NCBI GenBank assembly: GCA_963809965.1 | Contig: CAWELU010000023.1 | Span: forward strand, 186,001-250,000 | DNA length: 64,000 nt | Direction of reading: 5' to 3' | From: CAIWHR01 sp963809965 | Lineage (GTDB): Bacteria; Pseudomonadota; Gammaproteobacteria; Burkholderiales; Casimicrobiaceae | In this document: in pieces, positions 30,540-39,717 of the stretch | How the letters are laid out: each line of letters starts with the position of its first letter | How positions within the stretch are numbered: position 1 is the first letter of the stretch | The notes under the pieces: model-generated | Databases searched by the model: none | Told to the model about the DNA's origin: nothing | The model's input: only the letters and a program-made list of their open reading frames with translations | Made by a program: the position numbers and the translations under genes

Positions 30540-31220
30540 TCAGTCGCTTAACCTCTCCCGCGTCAGTCGGGTGATGAAACGGCGCTGCTCACTCGGCGTG
30601 AGGGCAGTGAAGTGTTTATAGGACTTTATCGCGAATGCGCCTGGCGCCATGAAGTAATACTGTGCACTGATCTCGCTCGCGGATTCCCATCCGGCCACTT
30701 TCCGGTAGTTTTCGAGAACCTCTTTCCGCACCCCGTCCGGGAGCACCATAAGTTGAACGACGCCCGCGATGTATTCCCCCGCAGTTAGGTGCGGAACACC
30801 GGTAGCAAGGTACGCGTCGGTGACGGCATGCGCGATCTCGTGCGCGATGTAGCTGCGCCAGAGATCCCGGGTCATGGGCACGCCGAACGCAGGTGGTTCT
30901 TCGACCGACGCTTTGAGCGCTGCGTCGAAGGGCAGCATGTGAATCTCCTTGGTTCGGGCATCGTAGCGCCCGAGCCGGTGCGTGTTAGTAATGACGCCTT
31001 GATCGTCGAGTGGACGTACGGTCACGCTTTCCGAGAGCGTCAGTTCCATCGTGCGAAGCCAGGTTAGTGAATCCCGCACCACGGAGCACACCTGCAAAGC
31101 ATCTTCGCGCGTCCACCCGATCGCCGTCACAGGCAGGTCCCCGCACACCGTTTCCCCAACTGCATTCGAGGCCAGTGCGTCGAAGGCCACTAGGATGAGA
31201 AGGAGCGCAGTAAACCGCAT
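30540..31220 (-). CDS. Exported putative zinc metallopeptidase with an HExxH motif
   Basis: The 226-residue protein has a signal peptide (MRFTALLLILVAFDALASNA). A central motif, LWRSYIAHEIAHAVTDAYL, contains HEIAH, the HExxH zinc-binding motif of zincin proteases. Before it, LGRYDARTKEIHMLPFDAAL resembles the edge strand that lies next to such active sites. After it come EYIAGVVQLMVLPDGVRKEV and a helical C-terminus. I do not recognise a named family member. Similar short exported HExxH proteins exist as domains of unknown function. It sits alone, facing the phosphodiesterase gene. Catalytic activity is inferred from the motif. Confidence 0.7.
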   Translation of the reverse strand: MRFTALLLILVAFDALASNAVGETVCGDLPVTAIGWTREDALQVCSVVRDSLTWLRTMELTLSESVTVRPLDDQGVITNTHRLGRYDARTKEIHMLPFDAALKASVEEPPAFGVPMTRDLWRSYIAHEIAHAVTDAYLATGVPHLTAGEYIAGVVQLMVLPDGVRKEVLENYRKVAGWESASEISAQYYFMAPGAFAIKSYKHFTALTPSEQRRFITRLTRERLSD

Positions 31221-31345
31221 GCCACCTCTGATAACCGGCCCTATGAGCCCCCGCGACTAGTGGCCGCCCTCCGATGGGAGGCGCCCAGGTTTCCCGAGCC
31301 CCTTGCTCGCCGTGAGCGCCAACCGGCCCTTGATTCCAAGATCAA

Positions 31346-32539
31346 CTACTGCGTCCTCCCACGCATCGACGCCGGCGTGCCTGGCAGTTTGAGCAGCATC
31401 CCCGTGTTGGTGACGGTGTCGCCGTCCACACGCAGCACGGAGATGTCGGAGTCCATGAAATTGCCGACGTACAGCCACTTCCCGTCCGGGCTGAATACCG
31501 CACCCTCCGGCAGGCTGCGCACCTCGACTTCGCCGACCTTGCTGACTCTCTTGCCGTCGATCTTCAGGACGGCGATGCTGCCGTTGCGGTTGTAGAACCA
31601 ATCGGTCCTCGCACTGTTCGCGCCGCGCAGCAGCACGGCGACGGCGAGCCTACCGGTCGGGCTGATCGCGAAGCCCTCGGGGCCGTCGCCGACGACGACC
31701 TTGTCGATCACCCGCGGCGGGCTCGCTTCGAGGTCGATGACCGACACGGTATCCACATTGCCGTCGGAAAAGCCCGCGGCGCCGTTGTCCGCGGTGAGGG
31801 CGAGCCTGCCGTCGGGCGTGATGTCGAGGTTGTAGGGCCAGAGTCCGACGGCGAGGTCGCGCTTCGTGTAGGCGACCTTCTGGCCATCGACTTCGAGCAG
31901 CGCAACCTTGTGGCCGGGGAACTTCACCGCGAGTGCGCGTTTGCCGTCCGGCGTGAACGCGATGTGCGCGACCTGCTCGCCGATCGTCACCGTGTCGACG
32001 AGCTTCACCTGCTTGCCCTGGATCGAGAGCACGCTGATGGAGTTGTCGGCGCGGTTCGCGACGAGCGCAAGATTGCCGGCGCGGTTGATCGCCATGCCCG
32101 AGGGCTGCTTGCCGACCGCGACCGTGTCGATGCGCGTAGGCGGATTGGTCGTCAGGTCGATGACATAGAGCTTGTTGTCGGGCGAACCCTTCCAACCGGG
32201 CCCGTCAGCGGCCCAGTCCATCGAGTTCGCCACCAGCGCGAGCTGCCCATTTGGCGTGATCGCAAGGTTCGTCGGCGGGCCGAAGACCGAGTTCATCAAC
32301 GGGAGGTTGGTGACAATCTTCGGATTCGCCGGATCGGTACCGATGTCGACGATCGTCACCGCGTCCTTGCCAGGCGCAAGGTTCTGCACCTTGCCGTCGT
32401 CTCCCCAGGTAACCTTATTGTCGATGCCGACCACCATGTACTCGGGCTTGCCTGGGACGGTTTGCCCGGCGGTCATGCATCCGGCCACCGCCAGCAATGC
32501 GGCTGCGATCAACCCTGAAGTGGTAATGCGTTTGTTCAT
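31346..32539 (-). CDS. YncE-like beta-propeller lipoprotein
   Basis: The 397-residue protein begins with a lipoprotein signal, LIAAALLAVAGC, placing Cys21 at the start of the mature chain. The rest is a seven-blade-like propeller with repeated blades of the pattern NLAITPNGQLALVANSMDW, GMAINRAGNLALVANRADNS, HIAFTPDGKRALAVKFPGHK, NLDITPDGRLALTADN and GAVFSPDGKWLYVGNFMDSD. YncE/lactonase-type propellers bind DNA or small molecules in some cases. The role here is unknown. A strong GGGGGT ribosome site precedes the ATG. It is separated from its neighbours by long gaps, so it is probably transcribed alone. Confidence 0.82.
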   Translation of the reverse strand: MNKRITTSGLIAAALLAVAGCMTAGQTVPGKPEYMVVGIDNKVTWGDDGKVQNLAPGKDAVTIVDIGTDPANPKIVTNLPLMNSVFGPPTNLAITPNGQLALVANSMDWAADGPGWKGSPDNKLYVIDLTTNPPTRIDTVAVGKQPSGMAINRAGNLALVANRADNSISVLSIQGKQVKLVDTVTIGEQVAHIAFTPDGKRALAVKFPGHKVALLEVDGQKVAYTKRDLAVGLWPYNLDITPDGRLALTADNGAAGFSDGNVDTVSVIDLEASPPRVIDKVVVGDGPEGFAISPTGRLAVAVLLRGANSARTDWFYNRNGSIAVLKIDGKRVSKVGEVEVRSLPEGAVFSPDGKWLYVGNFMDSDISVLRVDGDTVTNTGMLLKLPGTPASMRGRTQ

Positions 32540-32707
32540 GGTCTACCCCCTTTGTTGAAGGACCGACGATAGTTCGTGCTGCACGCGAACCACGCCGCGA
32601 GGCGGGAGCCGCGCGGTCAAGCCGGACCAGAGGGTGGAGGGGCGGGACGCTTGGAGGTGCGTCTCGTGCACGCCCGGAGATTCGCTAAGGAACCCGTTGC
32701 GCCGATC

Positions 32708-32748
32708 GGCGTAGGCCGATTGCTCCCGCAACTGAGAAAGCCTACGCC
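32708..32748. repeat. Perfect 9-base inverted repeat
   Basis: GGCGTAGGC at 32708-32716 pairs exactly with GCCTACGCC at 32740-32748 across a 23-base loop, followed by TT. It may form a cruciform or hairpin. It does not sit at the end of any gene I can support. Confidence 0.5.
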
Positions 32749-33194
32749 TTCCACATGGGTATTTCAAGTTGCATGCGTCGCGTAAGCGTTGCGTGCGCCG
32801 ACGATTCCGTCGGTCAACGCTGGCCTGAATGCACTATCGACAGTCCGCTTTCAGGCGGGCTTACCGCTGTCGTGGCAGATCAGAACCATCCGTCCGCTTT
32901 GCTTCCCCGCGACAGGCAACAACGGGTCGAGAGCCGGGATACGTTCTTGTCGGTCCAGGCAAGAACAGAAGATGGCGCCAGTTCCGGATGCCTGACATTC
33001 AGAGCTGTTCGCGTGGCAACCAGCCGTTCGTTGAAGTAACATTAGATAACGACATTAGGTAACGGTTGCAATAGTCTGAAAACGCTTGATAAGAGTCCAT
33101 TAGCGAACCGATTCGCGGCCGGCACGTCGGGGAACTCCAGGACCCCGAGGAGCAAGGGGGACTCCGTATGACGGTGGGCGGCAAGTCAGGCCAT

Positions 33195-33222
33195 ATGTCG
33201 CATAATTTGTATTATGTCAAAT
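33195..33222 (+). other. dif: Candidate XerCD recombination site (dif)
   Basis: The 28-base layout matches a chromosome-dimer resolution site: XerC half ATGTCGCATAA, 6-base centre TTTGTA, XerD half TTATGTCAAAT. Against the E. coli site (halves GGTGCGCATAA and TTATGTTAAAT), the XerD half matches 10 of 11 and the XerC half 7 of 11, including all of CGCATAA. The inner palindrome CATAA-N6-TTATG is perfect. It lies in a gene-free region, as expected. Only one copy is in the window. Assignment as the chromosomal dif rather than an element-borne copy is inference. Confidence 0.75.
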
Positions 33223-33386
33223 GGTATCGATGTCATTCAGCGAACCGTGCCCTTACGCATTTCCTGCCGTGATCGGACTGCCACAACGCCCGCGCGCGGC
33301 GCGCGCTCCAAACCCTGCGGAGCTGACAGCTTCCGCTCAAATGGCTCGGACCGGGCGCGCCTGGTGCACACAGGATGTGCAAATGT

Positions 33387-36300
33387 CTATTCGAGCTGAC
33401 TTAGTTCCACGTCCGACTGCGCCCGCCAGAATGACAGCTCCATTTCGCGAAACATCGCTATCGCGGTAGTGAGGTGCTCGCGTGCGTGCTTGCGCTCGCC
33501 CGTGCATCGGTAGAGCTTCCCGAGCCCGACGTGACAGTGGGCAACAAGGGGGCGCATCCCGAGCTCCTTGGCCAGCGCGAGGGCCTCTTGGAAGCGGCCC
33601 TCGGCCATCCTCCCGTCGGGAGTATCGCGGGACGCCTCAATCTCGCCGAGAAGCTGAAGAGCCCTCGGCTCGCAGATGCGGTGGTTGAACTCGCGTGTCA
33701 GCCCAAGAGCCCGCTCCACAACCGAGCGCGCATCGTCGTACCGGTTCGCGAGCAAGAGTGCCTCGCCTAGCCAAATGACGTTCAGCGAATGCCAGACGCC
33801 TCTCCCGAACGTCTGTTCATGGGTCGTCACGGCTTCCTGCAGCAGCCCGACGCCGTCGTCCACGCGCCCGGACCTCGCGCGCACGAGTCCGAGGAGACCG
33901 GAGACGAGAGCGCCGATGAGCGGAAGGTTCCACTCGCGGCACAGGCTCGCAGCACGCTCCAGCACGCGCGCCGCCTCGGCGAGGTCCCCCGCATGACGTG
34001 CGGCAACGCGAGACCCCAGCACACGTAGGCCAAGCTGTACGCGTGGTGCGCCGCGTCGGCGATATCGACGCCCTCCCGCCCGCGGGCAATGGCCTCGTCG
34101 AAGTTGCCGCGTTCTGCGAGGGCCCAGGCCAAGTAGCTGCGGGCGATCGCCGCAGGGAACCCGTGGAGCCCGAAGCGCTCGCGGACCAGATCGACCTTCG
34201 AGCAACTGGACGGTTCTTCCGAGATGCTCTTCGGCCTGGCGGAGTTCACCTACGCCAAGACAGGCCGCCCCGAGGTAGAGATTCACGGTGACCTGTAGAG
34301 GAAGATTGCCAAGCGTTGCGGAGATGTCGAAGGCGCGCTGACCGCACCTGCGAGCTTCTGCCGCATTGCCGGTCACCAGGAAGTGGTGGCTGGTCGCAAT
34401 TGACACACGCGCGAGCCGCAATTGATCGCCAAGCGCAGACGCCAGTTTCTCGGCGTCGCGGAGATGCCCGAAGACCGCCTCGATTTCGCCCAGTGGGACG
34501 AGCGAGTTGCGGAGGCCGAGCCGAAGATCGACGGCCTGCTCGCGCGTCTCGCGCGTCGCGGGGAGATGCGCCAGCGCCGCCAGCGCTTGCTCGAAGTAGG
34601 ATGCCGCTTCGCGGTGGGCCGACCGGTCCAACGCCCGCGCTCCGGCCTGGTAAAGATACCGCACCGCCCTCTCCCAAACCTCGCCGCGGATCGCGTGATG
34701 GGCCAGTCGCTCCACTTGCTCGGTCAGACGGTCGGGATACAGCGCTTCGATGACGCCGACGATCCGCGCGTGCAGCGCTCGTCGCCGCTCGTGGAGCAGG
34801 CTCCCATAAGCCACCTCGTAGGTGAGCCCATGCTTGAAGGTGTACTCCACGTCGGGAAACAGGCGAGTCTGATACAGGAACTCTGCCGCCTGCAGATGCG
34901 CGAGTCCCCGCTGCAAGGCCTCGTCCGTTTGCTCCGCGATCGCTTCGAGCAGCGAGAAAGGCACGTCCACGCCGATGACCGCGGCAGCCTGGAGCAGACG
35001 CTTTTCCTCGGGCGGTAGCCGGTCGATGCGCGCCGCGAGAATGGCTTGGACGGTGGCCGGCACCTGGATGCCCGCGAGGGGTTTGTCCAGCCGATAGGCG
35101 CCCCGTTCACCGACCAGGACGTGGGTCTCGGCGAGGGTCCGGATGCTCTCCTCGAGGAAGAAGGGATTTCCCTGGGTCTGACTGATCAGGGTCCGCTTGA
35201 GAGCCCGGAGACTCTCGTGGGCTCCAAGAAGCCCAAGCAACAAGTCCTCGCAGGTTTCGGGTGGTAGTGGACCGATGTTCAACTGGGTGTAGTAGCTCTT
35301 CCCGCCCCACGCATGCTGGTACTCGGGTCGGTAGTTCACGAGGAGCAGCAACGAGGCCGTCGGCATGCTCTCGATCAGGCTGTCGAGCAGCCCTTGGGTC
35401 TCGGAATCGATCCAGTGAAGGTCCTCCAGGGCCAGGCCGAGGGGCTGGACCTGGCTCTCTCGGAGCAGCAGGTGCTTGAGCGCATTCAACGTGCGCTGGC
35501 GGCGCGTGGGCGGATCGAGGGCTTGCCACTGCGGATCGTCGACCGGCACGTCCAGCAGCGTCAGGTAGGCGGGCAGGCCGGGCTCGAGTGCCCGGTCCAG
35601 AGAGAAGATCTTGCCCGTGACCTTCTCCCGGATCCTGCGTGGCTCGTCACGCGGCTCGATCTGAAAGTAACCCTTGAGGAGATCGATCACCGGCAGGAAG
35701 ACGGTGGACCTGCCGTAGGAGGCAGTGCCGCCCTCGAGGACGAGCCAGCCGTGGGTCCGATGCGAGTGAATGAACTCCCAGAACAGTCGCGACTTGCCCA
35801 CGCCGGGCTCTCCCACGAGAGCCACCACCTGACCGTGGCCGGCACGGGCCTTGTCGAGAGCCCGGTTGAGAGTCTCGAGCTCGACCTCGCGGCCCACGAA
35901 CCGGGCGAGCCCTCGTGCCGCGGCCGCTTCTATGCGCGAGCGTACCGTCCCCGCTCCCGTCACCTCGAAAGCTTCGAGAGGGAGGTCCAGACCCTTGACC
36001 TTCATGGCCCCCAGGGGCTTGACCTGAACGTAACCCTCGGCCATCGCGAGGGTATCGGCGGAAATCAGGATCGACCCAGGCACCGCCATCTGTTCCATGC
36101 GCGCGGCCACGTTCGTGGTCTGACCGACGACGGTGTAGTCCATCCGCAGGTCGCTCCCGATCGAGCGCACGACGACCTCCCCCGAATTGAGGCCGACACG
36201 GATCTGGATCGGGATTCCCTCGCTTTGACGAACGCCTTCGGCGTAGCGCTTCACCGTGTCCTGCATCCGGAGCGCGGCGTAGCAGGCGCGGACCGCGGCA

Positions 36301-36765
36301 TCTTCGTGGGCAATCGGCGCCCCGAACAGAGCCACGATCCCGTCGCCCAGTACGTGAATGACGGTACCCTCGAATCGGTGAACGGCCTCCATCATGTGGT
36401 CGAGAACCGGATCGAGGAGCTTCCTGACCTCCTCGGGGTCACGGTCGGCGAATAGCTCCATCGAGCCCTTCAGGTCGGCAAAAAGTACGGTGACCTGCTT
36501 GCGCTCGCCTTCGAGCGCTGCCCTCGAGGTCAGGATCTTCTCGGCGAGGTGCTTGGGGGTGTAGGCCTCCGGCGCACCGAAGCGCGCCGACGAGGGCGAT
36601 ATCGACGCGGCGGCTGGCCGGCCGGATGGCCGCACTCGGAGCAGAACTTGGAGGTCGACGGTACCTGGGCTCCGCAGTTGCCACGCACCGCCACCAGTGG
36701 GCACCGCACTCCGAGCAGAACTTCGCCCCGTCGTGATTTTCGTGCCCGCACTTCGAACACTTCAT
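33387..36765 (-). CDS. Class III nucleotide cyclase-ATPase-TPR signalling protein with N-terminal zinc ribbons, several frameshifts
   Basis: The ATG at MKCSKCGHENHDGAKFCSEC starts a protein of about 1,125 residues. Two zinc ribbons (the second CGAQVPSTSKFCSECG) precede a class III cyclase domain: VTVLFADLKGSMELFADRD and VIHVLGDGIVALFG carry the two metal aspartates, and VVGQTTNVAARME the transition-state Asn/Arg. Next is an AAA-type ATPase (Walker A LVGEPGVGKSRLFWEF, Walker B-like LALEDLHWIDSETQ) and then about 500 residues of TPR helices. Frames change in the zinc-ribbon part and twice in the TPR part (about 34210 and 33995). Whether it makes cAMP or cGMP cannot be told. It stands alone. Confidence 0.85.
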
Positions 36766-37085
36766 GAGAAGCCCCGGGGTGGCGAGGGAGCGCAAGCGCG
36801 AGTAGCGTAGCGCCCCGCCCCACCGGCAACAAGGCATTTATCCGCATTGCCTGGGCTGCGGCACCAAGCAGTTCTTGATGCGGGCGATCGATGACCCGCC
36901 GACCATGTCGCGGCCCGGGTTCCCGCTTTAACCGCTGGTGCCCGACAAAGGCCGCCGAACATCCACGGGGCCGGCCCGACCGCGATGCGGACGGCAATTG
37001 AACCCGGCATCTTTCGATGCGGCGGGATCACGTCGCGATTACGGGAGCAAGCCGTCGGCCTTTCGGACCCGTGTCGAAACCGCCC
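36766..37085. other. Intergenic region, nothing recognised
   Basis: About 320 bases lie between the cyclase start and the end of the oxidoreductase operon. No gene, RNA or clear terminator is visible. Two short frames exist but lack any family features. It presumably holds the cyclase promoter. Confidence 0.5.
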
Positions 37086-38442
37086 TCAAGCGACACGCGC
37101 CGGGGGTGCCACCGCGCCCTTTCGCTCGAGTCCGCGGATGAACGCCACTTGACGCGTTACTTCCCGCTCGATGTGCGCGACCTGCTCGGCGGACAGGTGG
37201 CGATACTTGCCCTTGCACTTCGAGGTAGTCGCGGACCGGCAGCGGTCGCTCGATCGGATCGCGTAAGGCGCAGGCCGTTGGCCGGATCGAACTCCCACAG
37301 CAGCACGAAGTTCGTCTCGACCGCCTTGCGCGCGACCTCGATGTTCTCCTGCGACGGGAAGCGCCAGCCGGTCGTGCACGGCGAGTAGATGTGCAGGTAG
37401 GCGAAGCCGCGCTTGCTCGCGGCGATCGCCTGGTCGAGCTTCGCGTAGAGGTCCTCCATGAACGCGGTCGACGCGGTCGCGACGTACTCGCAGTTGTGCA
37501 TCATCATGATCACCGGCAGGTTCTTCGCGTCCTGCGTCTTGCCGTGGCCGCGCTCGCCGACCGGCGTGGTCGACGTCCACGCGCCGTACGGCGTGCACGC
37601 TGGAGCGCTGCATGCCGGTGTTCATGTAGCCTTCGTTGTCCACGCAGATGAACAGGATCTGCTCGTTGCGCTCGGCCGCGCCGGAGAGCGACTGGAAGCC
37701 GACGTCGGACGCGCCGCCGTCGCCCGCGAGCGCCACCGCGTTCACGTCGCGGCCGATGCGCTTGTAGCGGCGCTTGACGCCGGCCAGCATCGACGCGGTG
37801 TTGGTCAGCAGCGGATGAAAGACCGGCACCTTGGTTCCGGTCAGGCCGTTGTAGCCGACCGATCCCATGCCCGGGATGCAGCCCGGGCGGCGTCGCGAGC
37901 ACCGTGTCCGGCCCGATCCGGCGCAGCGTGTGGCGCATGACGAGCTCGGTGTTGCAGCCCTGGCAGCCCGCGAGGCCCGGCACGAACAGGTCTTCGAGCT
38001 GGCCGACTTCGTTGTAGATGCGCGCCGTGGTGACGTACTGCAGCGCGCCGGACGTGCAGGCCTTCACGCACGCCGGGTCGCCGCCGCACAGGTCGCACTT
38101 GACGACGTGGCCGGCGCGCGCGTTGTACACGATGCCGCCATAGGCGCAGCCGGCCGTGCACAGCAGGCAGTTGACGCACTTCGTGCCGTCCCAGTCGATC
38201 ACGCCGTTCGCGCCGTTCTTGGCCAGCGCGGCCGCCGGGCAGTTGTCCACACACTTCGGATCGCCGCACTGCCGGCAGATGCGCGAGCTCGTGGCCGCCG
38301 TCGTCGGCGACGATCTGGATGCGCGAGTCGACGAGGTCGTCCGATCCCGCCTTCGCCTGCGCGCAGGCGAGCATGCAGGCATTGCAGCCGTCGCAGCGGC
38401 GGCGTCGAAGGCAGGGTGCTGTAGGCGCATGCCCATGGCCAT
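37086..38442 (-). CDS. padI: 2-oxoacid:acceptor oxidoreductase beta subunit with N-terminal polyferredoxin domain (PadI-like), several frameshifts
   Basis: The first 140 residues carry four cysteine groups of the DMSO-reductase ferredoxin type: CDGCNACMLAC, CRQCGDPKCVDNC, CVNCLLCTAGC and CDLCGGDPACVKAC. They continue in the same frame, with no stop and no good start codon, into the thiamine-diphosphate-binding beta subunit: LEDLFVPGLAGCQGCNTELV, PVFHPLLTNTASMLAGVKRR, VALAGDGGASDVGFQSLSGA and LFICVDNEGYMNTGMQRS. Then come MMMHNCEYVATASTAFMEDL and LHIYSPCTTGWRFPSQENIE. The rebuilt length of about 450 residues agrees with my recollection of PadI of phenylglyoxylate dehydrogenase. It is the last gene of the five-gene operon. 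The substrate is inferred from family and order only. Confidence 0.78.
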
Positions 38443-38444
38443 GC

Positions 38445-39710
38445 CTATCTCCACGTCCGCGACATCAGCACCCGCGCCGCATCCTGCGGCGAGCGCAGGA
38501 AGCGCTCGCGCACCGGCGCGCAGATCGATGCGGCGCAGGATCAGCTCCCACATCACGCCCGGATCGAAGGCAACGTCGATGCCGAAGATGCCGAGGAGCC
38601 GGTCGTCGGCGAGCACGATCTTGAGGTAGCGACCCGCGTCGGCGTCGACCGTCTTGACGACCTCGACGCCCGGCGACGCCGTCGCCGTGCACGCCGACCG
38701 ACACCGCCTGCTTGCCGAAGAACGTGTAGGTGTTGAGCGGAACGCCGCCCGGATAGGTCTTGACGCCCGGGTCGCCGGCCATCGCCATGCCGGCGATGCG
38801 GCCCTGCTCGACCGCGTCGGGCAGGATGCCGTTCAGCGTCTTGCGCGCCATCGTAGAAGCCGCGCGCCTGCGCGACGTCGCCCGCGGCCCAGATGTTGGC
38901 GACGCTCGAGCGCATCGTATCGTCGACCAGCACGCCGCGGTCGAGCTCGACGCCCGACCCGGCGAGGAAATCGGTGACCGGCGCTGACGCCGACGCCCAC
39001 CACCAGCAGGTCGCAGTCGATCGTCTCGCCGTTGGCGAGCGCGATCGCGGCAGCCTCGCGCTGCGGGTTCGACGCGCACGGCCTGCGTTCCCGTCATGCA
39101 GCGCACGCCCGCCGCGGCAAAGGCCTGCTCGATGATCGCCGCGGCCTCGGCGTCGAAGTAGCCCGGCAGCACGTGCGGCTGCATCTCGACGATCGTGACG
39201 CTCGCGCCCGGCCTTGGCGAGGTTCTCGGCGGCGTGCATGCCGATCAGGCCGGCGCCCGAGCACGACGCGCGTGGTGCGTTGCCGGCAGCGCCTGCGCGC
39301 AGCGCGATCGCGTCGTCGAGCGTGCGCAGCACGTGAAACGGCACCGCGGTCGAGCCCCGGAATCGGCGGCACGATCGGCCGCGCGCCGCTGGCGACGAGG
39401 AGCTTGCCGTACGCCGATTTCCTCGCCGTCGGCCAGGCGCACGGTCGCTGCGCTCGGGATCCACCTTCTCGACGGCGGCGCCACGCCGGTAATCGACCTT
39501 CTGTTCGCGGAAATAGTCGTCGTCGCGAAGGAACACGCGCTCGGGCTGCGAGCGGCCCGAGACGACGTACGGCAGCACCGTCGGCGAATACGGCAGGCTC
39601 GCGTCGCGCGTCACCATCGTCACGGCGCCGGCGGCGTCGTGCATCCGCAGCGTTTGCAGCGCCGAGAGCGCCGCGTGGCTCGCGCCGATGATCAGGTAGT
39701 CGGTTTGCAT
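38445..39710 (-). CDS. padH: FAD-dependent NAD(P)H oxidoreductase subunit of the 2-oxoacid oxidoreductase (PadH-like), many frameshifts
   Basis: The N-terminal FAD-binding motif is MQTDYLIIGASHAALSALQT, followed by TRDASLPYSPTVLPYVVSGR and RVFLRDDDYFREQKVDYRRG. Later pieces, each one extra base apart, are KLLVASGARPIVPPIPGL, HVLPGYFDAEAAAIIEQAFA, SVANIWAAGDVAQARGFYDG and LADDRLLGIFGIDVAFDPGV, the last near the C-terminus. The gene ends with ARVLMSRTWR. The length of about 421 residues suits a PadH-type epsilon subunit, which passes electrons from the iron-sulfur subunits to NAD. It starts 7 bases after the alpha gene and ends 2 bases before the beta gene. Confidence 0.8.
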
Positions 39711-39717
39711 GCATCGT

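Larger units (their letters stand above)
32540..33386. other. Gene-free region carrying the dif-like site
   Basis: This 847-base stretch has no convincing gene. A 74-codon minus-strand frame ends just before the propeller gene but has no recognisable features. The region holds a 9-base inverted repeat (32708-32748) and, near its right end, the 28-base dif-like sequence. Base composition is slightly lower in GC than the flanking genes between 33030 and 33230. Confidence 0.7.

Noticed and set aside
32543..32767. 74-codon minus-strand frame upstream of the propeller lipoprotein
   Set aside because: No signal peptide, domain or good start context. Composition is like non-coding high-GC sequence.
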